DNA of 47,949 nt, taken from assembly GCA_032128395.1 (NCBI GenBank), contig JAQBGV010000117.1, forward strand, positions 1-47,949, written 5' to 3'. The stretch's first letter is position 1; the number at the start of each line of letters is the position of its first letter. The notes below the pieces were generated by a model. It was not told the DNA's origin, did not search any database, and was given only the letters and a program-made list of their open reading frames with translations. Shown piece after piece: positions 34,354 to 42,436 of the stretch. This stretch comes from JAQBGV01 sp032128395 (GTDB taxonomy: Bacteria; Planctomycetota; UBA8108; UBA1146). Position numbers and translations under genes: made by a program.

Positions 34354-36714
34354 TCATATCTTCGCTCCGCGCAGGCGCAGCGCGTTGACTACGACCGACA
34401 CCGAGCTGAAGCTCATGGCCGCAGCAGCGATGACCGGGCTCAGCAAGAGCCCGAAGACCGGGTACAGGACGCCTGCCGCGATGGGCACGCCGGCGGCGTT
34501 GTAGGCAAACGCGAAAAACAGGTTCTGCTTGATGTTTCCCATGGTCTTGCGCGACAGCCGACGGGCGCGCGCGATGCCACGGAGATCTCCCTTGACCAGG
34601 GTGACGCTTGCGCTCTCCATCGCGACATCGGTGCCGGTTCCCATGGCGATCCCGACCTGGGCCTGGGCAAGCGCCGGCGCGTCGTTGATGCCATCGCCGG
34701 CCATGGCGACGATGCGCCCCTCCGCCCGGAGCTCCTTGATCTTGGCGGCCTTCTGATCCGGCAAGACCTCCGCCATGACATCGTCGATCCCGAGCTTCTT
34801 GGCGACCGAAAGCGCAGTCGTCTTACTGTCGCCGGTCATCATGACGATGCGGATCCCTTCGTCGTGAAGGGTGCGAATGGCTTCGGGCGTGCTTTCCTTG
34901 ATGGGGTCGGCGACGCCCACCAGACCGGCGGGCTTGCCGTCGACGGCGACGAACATCACCGTCTGGCCGTCGGCGCGCAGCTCCTCGGCCCGCTCGGCAA
35001 GGTGCACCGCGTCGACGCCCAGGCTATCCATCAAGGCCCTGTTGCCGAGGGCGACGTCTCGGCCATCGACCCGACCCCTCACGCCCTTGCCTGTGACGGA
35101 GTCGAAGTCCTGGGCCTGCGCGAGCTCGATGTCGCGCGCCTCGGCACCCTTGACGATGGCTGCGGCAAGCGGGTGCTCGCTGCCACGCTCGAGGCTGGCT
35201 GCAAACCTGAGCAGTGTGGCCTCGTCGATGCCGTCCTCAGGAGCGACGGTGACGAGCTTCGGCTTGCCCTCGGTGAGCGTCCCCGTCTTGTCTACAACCA
35301 GCGTATCGACCTTGCGCAGCACCTCGATCGCCTCGGCGTTCTTGAAGAGAAGCCCTACGCTCGCGCCTTTGCCGGTTGCCACCATGATGGACATGGGCGT
35401 CGCGAGCCCAAGCGCGCACGGACAGGCGATGATCAGCACGGCCACGGCGTTGATGAGCGCGTGCGCCATTCTTGGCTCTGGGCCGACAAGCGCCCAGACC
35501 GCGAATGTCGCCATCGCGCTCAAGATAACGATCGGCACGAAGTAGCCGGCCACAGCGTCGGCGAGCTTCTGGATCGGGGCACGGCTTCGCTGCGCCTCGG
35601 CAACCATCGCCACAATACGCGACAGTAGCGTCTCGGCGCCCACCTTCTCGGCGCGCATGACGAGGCCACCCGTTCCGTTGATCGTCGCGCCGATGATCTG
35701 ATCGCCCGCTTGCTTCTGCACCGGAATCGGCTCACCGCTGACCATGGACTCATCGACGTGGCTCTGCCCCTCAAGCACGACGCCATCGACAGGAACCTTC
35801 TCGCCGGGACGAACCCGCAGTCGGTCTCCTGTCTGGACCACGTCAAGCGGTACGTCTTCTTCGCTGCCGTCATCCATCAACCGCCGCGCTGAAGTAGCCG
35901 CCATCCCCAGAAGCTTCTTGATGGCGGCGCCCGTCTGGCTGCGCGCGCGAAGCTCTAGAACCTGGCCAAGGAGAATCAACGTGACAATGACGCCCGCTGC
36001 CTCGAAGTAGACGGCGACTTCGCCCTCCTCGCGAAACGACGCCGGGAAGAAGCCCGGGAGGAGTGCGGCAATCAGGCTGTAGACATACGCGACGCTCACG
36101 CCGAGGCCGATGAGGGTGAACATGTTCAGGCTGCGGTTCTGGAGCGACTGGACGAAGCGCACGTAGAACGGCCAGGCAGACCAGAGACACACGGGCGTCG
36201 CCAGCGCGAGCTCGAGCCACACGCGCACGCGCATCGACATCAGAGACGAGACCGGGCGACCTGGCAGCATGTCACCCATGGAGAGGAAGACGAGCGGCAA
36301 CGTGAGCGCCGCTGCGAACCAGAAGCGGCGCCGCATGTCTACGAACTCGGCGCTGTCCTCCACGTCCGCCACTGCGGTGCGTGGCTCAAGCGCCATGCCA
36401 CAGATCGGGCAGCTGCCCGGAGCGTCGCGCACGATCTCGGGATGCATCGGGCACGTGTAATCCAGTCCCAGAGCGTCCGGCGGTGTCGATGCTGCCGGCT
36501 CGACCTTTGGTTTGCCGCTGAATGTCTCGGGCTCGGTGCGGAATGTCTCAAGGCAACGCGCACTGCAGAAGGCGTACTGCTCTCCATCGTGCGCGAGCGC
36601 GTGGGGAGACCCAGCCTTCACCTTCATGCCACACACCGGATCGCGTGTCTCGGCATCAGAGGACTCCGCCTCGTCCGGGGTTGATGCGCAATCATGATGG
36701 GTGTGTTCGTTCAT
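34354..36714 (-). CDS. copA: Copper-exporting P1B-type ATPase
   Basis: 786 residues from ATG 36714 (AGAGGA 8 bases upstream). The N-terminus carries a His run (EHTHHDC), a YHS-type domain (RDPVCGMKV, YAFCSARCLETF) and a heavy-metal-binding domain (YTCPMHPEIV, CPICGMAL) instead of a classical CxxC domain. The core has the P1B-1 marks of Cu(I) pumps: CPC in ACPCALGLAT, DKTGTLTEG with the phosphorylated Asp, SEHPLA, GDGINDAPA, then AYNAAGVP and MSFSSVSVV in the last helices. It exports Cu(I) from the cytoplasm using ATP. Leu is often CTG and Ser often AGC here, while neighbours use CTC and TCG, suggesting transfer. Remnants on both sides support this. Confidence 0.95.
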   Translation of the reverse strand: MNEHTHHDCASTPDEAESSDAETRDPVCGMKVKAGSPHALAHDGEQYAFCSARCLETFRTEPETFSGKPKVEPAASTPPDALGLDYTCPMHPEIVRDAPGSCPICGMALEPRTAVADVEDSAEFVDMRRRFWFAAALTLPLVFLSMGDMLPGRPVSSLMSMRVRVWLELALATPVCLWSAWPFYVRFVQSLQNRSLNMFTLIGLGVSVAYVYSLIAALLPGFFPASFREEGEVAVYFEAAGVIVTLILLGQVLELRARSQTGAAIKKLLGMAATSARRLMDDGSEEDVPLDVVQTGDRLRVRPGEKVPVDGVVLEGQSHVDESMVSGEPIPVQKQAGDQIIGATINGTGGLVMRAEKVGAETLLSRIVAMVAEAQRSRAPIQKLADAVAGYFVPIVILSAMATFAVWALVGPEPRMAHALINAVAVLIIACPCALGLATPMSIMVATGKGASVGLLFKNAEAIEVLRKVDTLVVDKTGTLTEGKPKLVTVAPEDGIDEATLLRFAASLERGSEHPLAAAIVKGAEARDIELAQAQDFDSVTGKGVRGRVDGRDVALGNRALMDSLGVDAVHLAERAEELRADGQTVMFVAVDGKPAGLVGVADPIKESTPEAIRTLHDEGIRIVMMTGDSKTTALSVAKKLGIDDVMAEVLPDQKAAKIKELRAEGRIVAMAGDGINDAPALAQAQVGIAMGTGTDVAMESASVTLVKGDLRGIARARRLSRKTMGNIKQNLFFAFAYNAAGVPIAAGVLYPVFGLLLSPVIAAAAMSFSSVSVVVNALRLRGAKI

Positions 36715-36728
36715 TCTGACCGTCCTCT

Positions 36729-36842
36729 TCAACCTTCAGCACGCCCACCCATGCAGCCGTAACGGGCAAGGATTTCCATGAGCTCGTCGATCTTCTGCTC
36801 GGGGACGACCGTCGGAGGAGTGATCCCGGCGCTCTCGGTCAC
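36729..36842 (-). pseudogene. Small ORF or gene end just upstream of copA
   Basis: A minus-strand frame open from after the LuxR stop reads, from a possible GTG at 36842, VTESAGITPPTVVPEQKIDE and then LMEILARYGCMGGRAEG before TGA at 36729. It ends 14 bases before the copA ATG. It looks like the C-terminal end of a longer protein cut at about 36850; a 37-residue leader gene is also possible. I cannot name a family. Confidence 0.4.
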
Positions 36843-36858
36843 GATCTGAGCCTGGGCG

Positions 36859-37515
36859 TCACGCCTCGATCAAGCCACACCGAATCGCGAATCTGGCCAG
36901 GGCGACCCGGTCGTGGAGGCCGAGCTTCTCCATGGTCTTCATCCGATGCGTGGCGACCGTTGCGTAGGCGCGGTGGATCCGCAAAGCGATCTCCTTGAGC
37001 GAGAGTCCTTCGGCGGTCAGGACGAGGATCTCCACCTCTCGCTCCGAAAGTGTCTCGAGCCGGCGACGGTCGAGTTCATCTGCTCCGTCGATCGACGTGG
37101 GCCGGACTCCGAATTCCATTGCTGCCTGCATCGAGATCTGGGCAGCCTTGTCCGCGATCTCATGCCGGGACACTCCGACCACGGCATTGAGCACCCTGCC
37201 GTCCGCGGATGCATCGAAACGATCGGGATCGGACAGGAGGAGAACGCTCAGAATGTCGGGGAAGCGCCCCGCCAGAAATTGGAAACGACGCCACTGCAGC
37301 GGGGAATCGATGTACCCCACGATCGCATCGACGGGCTGTTCCGCCAGAAGAGCTCCCGCAACCTCGAGATTTACAGAAAACGCGACCCGCTGTTGAGCAT
37401 GCCCTGCGATCGCAGTCGAGAGCAGCACTCGATCGTCCTCAGCTTCGGCAACCACTGCGACCAGGATCGGAGAATCGAGAGAGTTTCCATCGACCGGCGT
37501 CCGAGTCTTCAGCAT
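36859..37515 (-). CDS. LuxR-family transcriptional regulator with receiver-like N-terminus
   Basis: 218 residues. The C-terminal 60 form a clear LuxR-type DNA-binding domain (LSEREVEILVLTAEGLSLKE, then IHRAYATVATHRMKTMEKLG). The N-terminal 130 residues have the alternating strand/helix pattern of a response-regulator receiver (ILVAVVAEAEDDRVLLSTAI, DAIVGYIDS, LSVLLLSDPDRFD). The usual phosphorylated Asp and acidic pair are not clearly placed, so it may be an atypical receiver. No sensor kinase is adjacent. It runs in the direction of copA and could control it, or the divergent small gene at 37703, but no binding site is visible. Confidence 0.8.
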   Translation of the reverse strand: MLKTRTPVDGNSLDSPILVAVVAEAEDDRVLLSTAIAGHAQQRVAFSVNLEVAGALLAEQPVDAIVGYIDSPLQWRRFQFLAGRFPDILSVLLLSDPDRFDASADGRVLNAVVGVSRHEIADKAAQISMQAAMEFGVRPTSIDGADELDRRRLETLSEREVEILVLTAEGLSLKEIALRIHRAYATVATHRMKTMEKLGLHDRVALARFAIRCGLIEA

Positions 37516-37702
37516 GCGTACTCCGATTCAACAGAACTGCTGATTGTCGCCTCGAGCTGCACCACTTACGCTCCCCGAACACCCAGCGGCCAGCGTCGTC
37601 GGCCCCGTCGCGACGGTACTCGGCTCTCTCGACGAGCGGCTCCGCTCGCCTCCCGGGGTGCCGCGAAAGACGCCCGGCCGCACAACAAGAAGGAGTGTCA
37701 GG

Positions 37703-37852
37703 ATGGCGATGTTCCCGAACAAGGACAAGGATAAGGACAAGGCCCCCGACAAGGGTAAGTCCGCCGCGAAACCGGGCACCTCCCCGGTCAAGCCCGGAGT
37801 CACTCCGGCGAAGCCTGGCTCCATGCCCCCGAAGCCCGGTGTGAAGCGCTGA
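37703..37852 (+). CDS. 49-residue Lys/Pro-rich protein with KPG repeats
   Basis: ATG 37703 follows AAGGAG with good spacing, so translation is likely. The product is very basic and without predicted structure: a KDKDKDKAPDKGK segment followed by KPGTSP, KPGVTP, KPGSMPP and KPGVKR. Such small proteins resemble disordered nucleic-acid-binding tails, but the function is unknown. It is divergent from the LuxR-type gene and is followed by a strong hairpin (37880-37909). Confidence 0.55.
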   Translation: MAMFPNKDKDKDKAPDKGKSAAKPGTSPVKPGVTPAKPGSMPPKPGVKR

Positions 37853-37879
37853 GTACTTGCTGAGACACGCATGCGTTTT

Positions 37880-37909
37880 GGCCGGCGCCCTCGCGAGGAG
37901 GCGCCGGCC
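37880..37909. terminator. Strong 10-bp hairpin after the KPG-repeat gene
   Basis: GGCCGGCGCC (37880-37889) and GGCGCCGGCC (37900-37909) form a perfect stem with a 10-base loop, 27 bases after the stop. It lacks a following T run; TTTT instead precedes the left arm. It is likely an end-of-transcript structure. Confidence 0.5.
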
Positions 37910-37993
37910 ACGCTCGGGGAGGTCGTACTCGAGGCGCTCTCAAGAGAGTTATTTAAGTACACTGGACCGTTCTGCGTCGGCTTCGACTGGTGC

Positions 37994-38021
37994 TTGCTCG
38001 CTCATCGCGGCACCGTATGAT
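37994..38021 (+). promoter_or_regulatory. Sigma-70-like promoter upstream of the LapA-like gene
   Basis: TTGCTC (37994-37999) and TATGAT (38016-38021) are 16 bases apart. The segment CGCTCATCGC just after the -35 and the sequence up to the -10 are nearly identical to a second promoter at 38444-38472. Confidence 0.55.
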
Positions 38022-38141
38022 ACACCCCTGACCTCACCTGCGCTCCCGGTCAGAAGCGGGAGCTCTGAGAAGAAGTCAACAGTGCACTGCGTTGAGAAGT
38101 GCGCAGCGTCGAGAAGTGCGCAGGGACGGACAGGACATCCT

Positions 38142-38354
38142 TTGCATCGGCTTCGGTTGCTGTTCATCGCGCTCGCGGTGCTGCTGGTGATCGTTCTCGT
38201 GTTGCAGAACACGGAGTCGGTTGAGACTCGGATGCTCTTCATGAAGGTCTCCGTGCCTCGGGCGGTCCTCCTGGCCAGCACCTACTTGATCGGACTGGTC
38301 AGCGGAATCCTGATCGCCGTGCGCCTCTCCGCCTCCAAGGAGCGGGAGCAGTAG
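38142..38354 (+). CDS. LapA-domain (DUF1049-like) small inner-membrane protein
   Basis: The domain is clear: two transmembrane helices (LLFIALAVLLVIVLVLQN and LLASTYLIGLVSGILIAV) around the loop QNTESVETRMLFMKVSVP, with a charged end (SASKEREQ). LapA-type proteins sit in the inner membrane; in Escherichia coli LapA (YciS) works with LapB in lipopolysaccharide assembly control. No LapB gene is nearby. The start is uncertain: no ATG or GTG lies in frame close to the domain; TTG 38142, preceded by AGGACA, gives 70 residues. The frame stays open upstream to 37857, but that part looks non-coding and contains the promoter. Confidence 0.65.
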   Translation: MHRLRLLFIALAVLLVIVLVLQNTESVETRMLFMKVSVPRAVLLASTYLIGLVSGILIAVRLSASKEREQ

Positions 38355-38443
38355 ATCCGGGGATCCTTGCGGGGCTCCGCGGAACATCGAAGGACCTCGC
38401 CGCTCGAGGAATTCCCCCGAGGTCGTGAATTGAGCGGTACTCC

Positions 38444-38472
38444 TTGGCTCGCTCATCGCCGCCCCGTATGAT
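38444..38472 (+). promoter_or_regulatory. Sigma-70-like promoter upstream of the mgtE transcription unit
   Basis: TTGGCT (38444-38449) and TATGAT (38467-38472) are exactly 17 bases apart. The whole element repeats the one at 37994-38021 with one indel and two mismatches. The predicted start is about 240 bases before mgtE and 85 before the small ORF at 38563. Confidence 0.6.
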
Positions 38473-38562
38473 CCTCCGCTGAATTTTCCCCTCTGGATAG
38501 TCACGAATCCGTTTTCGATCCTCTCCCAAGAAGACGAGCGCGGGCGACGCGCCTGGAAATCG

Positions 38563-38703
38563 ATGCAAATGCGGCAGTTCCTCCCCTGCGTGCTCCTGTT
38601 CACGATCGTTCCGGAACTCGAGCGGGTCCACACCAAACTCACCGATGTCCGCGCCTACCTCGGCAGCCTCCCGACCGATGTGGCCCTCGGGGCGGCCAGC
38701 TGA
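38563..38703 (+). CDS. Possible 46-residue small protein before mgtE
   Basis: ATG 38563 (or 38569) to TGA 38703, ending 21 bases before the mgtE start. The product has a hydrophobic first part (QFLPCVLLFTIVPELERV) and a mixed end (TDVRAYLGSLPTDVALGAAS). Third codon positions are strongly G or C, as in true genes here, but no clear ribosome site precedes it and the family is unknown. It could be a leader peptide of mgtE or the end of a lost gene. Confidence 0.35.
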   Translation: MQMRQFLPCVLLFTIVPELERVHTKLTDVRAYLGSLPTDVALGAAS

Positions 38704-38724
38704 TCAGACATGGAGGCGCCAAGA

Positions 38725-40083
38725 ATGCACGACAAGCCTTGGGAAGCGCTCGTAGACCTCGTCGAGGATGGGGCCAGCCCCGCACAGGTCGAATCCTTCC
38801 TCGAGTCACTCCCCTCCGGAGATGCCGCTCGTGCCGTGCTGCGGCTGTCCGAGGCGGAGCGTAGCCGGCTGCTCTCGAGTTTGGACCCCGAGACTGCCGC
38901 GGAGGTGATCGAGGCTCTCCCCGACACCGAAGCCGCGCGACTGATCCGGCAGCTCGATCCTGAATCCGCGGCGGCGATCGTCTCCGTGCTCGCAAGTGAC
39001 GAGCAGGCCGACCTCCTCGGGGAGCTCTCCCAGGAGATCGCGAACGTGATCCTCGATGCCCTGAAGCCGGAGGATGCGCTCCGCGCACGTCACCTCTCGA
39101 GCTATCCGGAGGACGTCGCGGGCGGGCTGATGATCACCGAGTTCCTCTCGTACCCGGTGAACCGTACGGTCGACGACGTCGTGCGTGATCTTCGCGAGAA
39201 CGCGGAACGCTACCGCGAGTACCAGGTGCAGTACGCGTACGTCACGGACGCTCGAGATCGACTCGTCGGAGTTCTTCCGCTCCGCGAGCTGCTCCTTGCA
39301 CACGCACGGCAGCCCCTGCAACAGATCATGATCCCGGACCCGCTCACCGTCTCCGAGCTCGAGGAACTCGACGCGCTGGAGGACCTCTTCGAGACGCACC
39401 ACTTCTTCGCCGTACCGGTGATCGATCTCGACGCTCGCCTCTGCGGGGTCGTCCTGCGCGAGTCGATCGAACGAGCCGTCCGCGACCAGCACGACGATGA
39501 CTACCGTCGGTCGCAGGGTCTCGTCCATGAGGAACTTCGTTCGATGCCACTCCTGGTTCGCACGCGTCGGCGGCTGGCGTGGCTGAGCATCAACGTGCTC
39601 TTGAACGTCCTCGCGGCGAGCGTGATCGCGTTCCACCAAGATACGCTGGAATCGGTGATCGCGCTGGCGGTGTTCTTGCCGATCATCTCCGACATGAGCG
39701 GTTGCTCCGGCAATCAGGCCGTGGCGGTGAGCATGAGAGAGCTGGCCCTCGGTGCGGTTCGCCCGTCGGAAGTCTTCTATGTCCTCGGGAAGGAGGCGGG
39801 CGTCGGTCTCCTGAACGGGTTCGCCCTAGGAACGCTGATCGCGATCGTCGCATGGCTGTGGAAGGGAAACGCCTACCTCGGGTTGGTGGTAGGAGGTGCA
39901 CTGGCGCTGAATACTCTCATCGCGGTCTGCATCGGTGGCGTGGTCCCATTGCTGTTGAAGCGCAGCGGCCGCGATCCTGCACTTGCGTCCGGCCCGATTC
40001 TCACCACCGTCACCGACATGTGCGGGTTCTTCATCGTGCTGACCCTCGCGTCGATCCTCCTCCCGTACCTGGAGAACATGTAG
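38725..40083 (+). CDS. mgtE: MgtE-family magnesium transporter
   Basis: ATG 38725 is chosen because GGAGG (38712-38716) lies 8 bases upstream; the ATG at 38710 has no site. Order: helical MgtE N domain to about residue 130 (repeated LDPETAAEVIEALPD-type units), a CBS pair at about 130-260 that senses Mg, and five transmembrane helices. The pore helices carry the family motifs SDMSGCSGNQAVAVSMRELA and DPALASGPILTTVTDMCGFF, the latter with the ion-binding Asp. The protein imports Mg2+ and closes when cytoplasmic Mg is high. Length (452) fits. It converges with the QEGLA gene, 43 bases apart. Confidence 0.95.
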   Translation: MHDKPWEALVDLVEDGASPAQVESFLESLPSGDAARAVLRLSEAERSRLLSSLDPETAAEVIEALPDTEAARLIRQLDPESAAAIVSVLASDEQADLLGELSQEIANVILDALKPEDALRARHLSSYPEDVAGGLMITEFLSYPVNRTVDDVVRDLRENAERYREYQVQYAYVTDARDRLVGVLPLRELLLAHARQPLQQIMIPDPLTVSELEELDALEDLFETHHFFAVPVIDLDARLCGVVLRESIERAVRDQHDDDYRRSQGLVHEELRSMPLLVRTRRRLAWLSINVLLNVLAASVIAFHQDTLESVIALAVFLPIISDMSGCSGNQAVAVSMRELALGAVRPSEVFYVLGKEAGVGLLNGFALGTLIAIVAWLWKGNAYLGLVVGGALALNTLIAVCIGGVVPLLLKRSGRDPALASGPILTTVTDMCGFFIVLTLASILLPYLENM

Positions 40084-40126
40084 CGTAATCACGGTGAGAA
40101 CTTCGCAGAGCACTTCGCAGAGCAGT

Positions 40127-42154
40127 TCACTCAGGACGCCGTGCCCCGCGGCTCGATCCCCGTGAGGAGGCGCGAGTAGAGAGTTCATCGATCAGGTCGC
40201 GGATCGAGAAGTCCACGCGGAGGAGCTTCGTGAGGCGCTCGGCCGCTCCGGGCCAGTCGAGAAAGCGAGGTCGTAGAGGCGGTGCGATCAAGACTCCTCG
40301 GTGCCGCAGCTCTTCGATCACTCCGAGTTGTCGCATCGCGGCCTTGCCGATGAACATCGATTCGAGTTGCTCGACGCTGCGCAGGCTGCGCACCAAGTTC
40401 TCTAGTCCGCGCAAGTAGATCGCGTCCTTGGTCAGTCCTCCGCCTCGGTAGACCCTCATCGTGATGTTGTACGCAGACGTGCGTGAGAAACCATGGCCGT
40501 CGACGAGCACCCGGAACGAATCGATGAACGATGCTCCATCCACGCAGAGGGTGACGACCAACACTCGACCCGCGAGTTGCCGGAGTCGAGAGCGAGTCAA
40601 CCCCCCGGTCAGGTACTCCGCCAACACCGCCAACCCCTCCTGCAGCTCTTCGTACCCCGCGAGCCCCGAAGCGAGCTGGCGAAAGGGTTGGGCCAGGCCG
40701 TTGTAGTAGGTCACGAGATGGGTTCCGACCTCGTGCTGGAGGAGAGGGTCGACCCTCGACTCGGCCAGTTCGACCGTCCTGCCCACGAGGAGCTTGCCAC
40801 GTGACACCATGACGCCTGCGACCTTCGAGGTGACCCGAGCCTTGGCGGTGAACGATGGATCGATCGCACGGTAGTACTCGAACTCACGCTCCGCCCGCGC
40901 GACGAAAGCCTCGGCGCTCACACTGGGGCGTGAGCTGCCGCGACTCGATCGGGGAGAGAGCTCGCCAAGCAGGTAGAGCGCGGTCGAGCGGAGTTCCTCC
41001 GAGACGTTCCCGAACAGCTGCAGGCTCCCTAGAACGAATCGGCTCGTGTTCCGGTCGGCGAGCATGGTGATCATCCGGTCGAGCTCGTCCTGCTTCTCGG
41101 TGAAGATGGTCGCGAGGGCCGGGTCCTCGATGCGCTCGACTGGGATCTGGAAGAGCGCGCGCTTGAGCGTCGGCGGGTCGAACGGCAGCGGAAGGTAGTG
41201 GAACTCGGGCGCATGCTCGAAACGGGATCTCTTGAACCTGGCCCAGGCATCTCCGGTGTTCGTCGGCGTGATGCTGAGTAGATAGTCGAATTGCCTCGAG
41301 ACTTCGGCGAGTTGGCCGTCCACCTGCCAGACCGCCTTCACCACGGCACGACGCCCCAGTTCGTGGTAGTGCGGAGGACGATGGGTCGTCCGAGTGCGAG
41401 CGAACTCATAGAAGGCGCGACGAAGCGCGAGTCCGAGCCTGCTGCGCAAGGTGCGAAGGAGAAGCGGGAAGAGCGGAGTATCGGGCTGAGTCTCGTCCCG
41501 ATACACGGGTGGCACGGCGATCCCGATCGAGTGCACGCCGAGCTGTTTCGCCCAGTTCGACGGAACCAGCGGGCGAACGCCACCCGCGGTCACGCTCTCC
41601 CAAGCTTGAGTTCGGACCTGTACCGACTGCTTCTGGACACCGATCTTCGCGAGCTGGCGAACCAGAACCTCGATGGTATTGTCGAGATCCGTCGTCGCGG
41701 GGCGGAACACCTCGATCACCGGGGCGACATCGATCGCACGTGGATCGGCCTCGCTGCCCGAGTCCAACTTCGCCCAGATCTCGACGAGCAAGAACGCCCC
41801 GAATTTCTCGACCATCGTTTCGGCGATCGGAGTGACGAGGCGACGCACCGATCCCTCCGAGGCAGATTTGGGAAGGATCAGGTACGATGCCTCGCCGGTG
41901 ACGAGCTGGTCCGTCCCCGGGTCGTTCTTCGCGGGAGGACGGTAGACGCACAGAAAGGGGAGTTCGCGGTCGACATGGAGGCGTCCACGCCCGCCGAGGC
42001 TGCGACGAACTTGCTTCCCTTCGGCGAGGCGATGACGGATTTGGGCGATCAACACCGGATCGATCGCGGGACCCTTGGCGGGACCTCCGGGCTCTCGACC
42101 GGATCGGGACTTCCCGGATGGGGGCTTTCCGTCACTGCTCAAGATCGTTCCCAT
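40127..42154 (-). CDS. QEGLA-motif metalloprotease-like protein (DUF1704/MATCAP type)
   Basis: 675 residues. It carries the two signatures of the family annotated as flavohaemoglobin expression-modulating QEGLA motif protein: a zinc-site-like HEVGTH (residues 474-479) and YEELQEGLAVLAEYL shortly after. The N-terminus has the family block VRRSLGGRGRLHVDRELPFL. Related eukaryotic proteins (MATCAP) are tubulin-tail carboxypeptidases, so a peptidase role is plausible; the bacterial substrate is unknown. The short Ser/Arg-rich insert (SPRSSRGSSRPS) and the C-terminal RGSSRGARRPE are likely flexible. The usual neighbours (N-formylglutamate amidohydrolase, glutathione-synthetase-like) are not present. 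A remnant of a second copy lies divergently at 42271. Confidence 0.85.
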   Translation of the reverse strand: MGTILSSDGKPPSGKSRSGREPGGPAKGPAIDPVLIAQIRHRLAEGKQVRRSLGGRGRLHVDRELPFLCVYRPPAKNDPGTDQLVTGEASYLILPKSASEGSVRRLVTPIAETMVEKFGAFLLVEIWAKLDSGSEADPRAIDVAPVIEVFRPATTDLDNTIEVLVRQLAKIGVQKQSVQVRTQAWESVTAGGVRPLVPSNWAKQLGVHSIGIAVPPVYRDETQPDTPLFPLLLRTLRSRLGLALRRAFYEFARTRTTHRPPHYHELGRRAVVKAVWQVDGQLAEVSRQFDYLLSITPTNTGDAWARFKRSRFEHAPEFHYLPLPFDPPTLKRALFQIPVERIEDPALATIFTEKQDELDRMITMLADRNTSRFVLGSLQLFGNVSEELRSTALYLLGELSPRSSRGSSRPSVSAEAFVARAEREFEYYRAIDPSFTAKARVTSKVAGVMVSRGKLLVGRTVELAESRVDPLLQHEVGTHLVTYYNGLAQPFRQLASGLAGYEELQEGLAVLAEYLTGGLTRSRLRQLAGRVLVVTLCVDGASFIDSFRVLVDGHGFSRTSAYNITMRVYRGGGLTKDAIYLRGLENLVRSLRSVEQLESMFIGKAAMRQLGVIEELRHRGVLIAPPLRPRFLDWPGAAERLTKLLRVDFSIRDLIDELSTRASSRGSSRGARRPE

Positions 42155-42270
42155 TCTGGCCGCCGTTTCGCCCCCGAGTCACCGCGCCCGAGGACACCTT
42201 GCCCCGAGGACGCAGCCGATGAGGGGGCTTCGAACCAGCCTCCACGCTCGCAGAAAGAGCAGCACTCTGC

Positions 42271-42411
42271 ATGGCAATTCCGGTGGAAGATCCCACTCCA
42301 TCGATCGATGTCATCACGACCCGCCTCCGGAAGGTTCGGGCGGTTCGTCGCCGGCTCCCCGATGGCGGCCGGCTGCACATCGACCGTGCCCTCCCCTGCT
42401 TGTCCCTCTAG
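42271..42411 (+). pseudogene. 5' remnant of a second QEGLA-motif gene
   Basis: The ORF from ATG 42271 to TAG 42411 encodes 46 residues. Its end VRRRLPDGGRLHIDRALP matches VRRSLGGRGRLHVDRELP of the adjacent QEGLA protein at 12 of 18 positions. Where the family continues with FLCVYR the frame reads CLSL and stops. The remaining 620 residues are missing; rsmD begins 25 bases later. It is an inverted, truncated paralogue. Confidence 0.65.
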
Positions 42412-42436
42412 GCGAGCTCGAAGGTAGAGGACGTCG

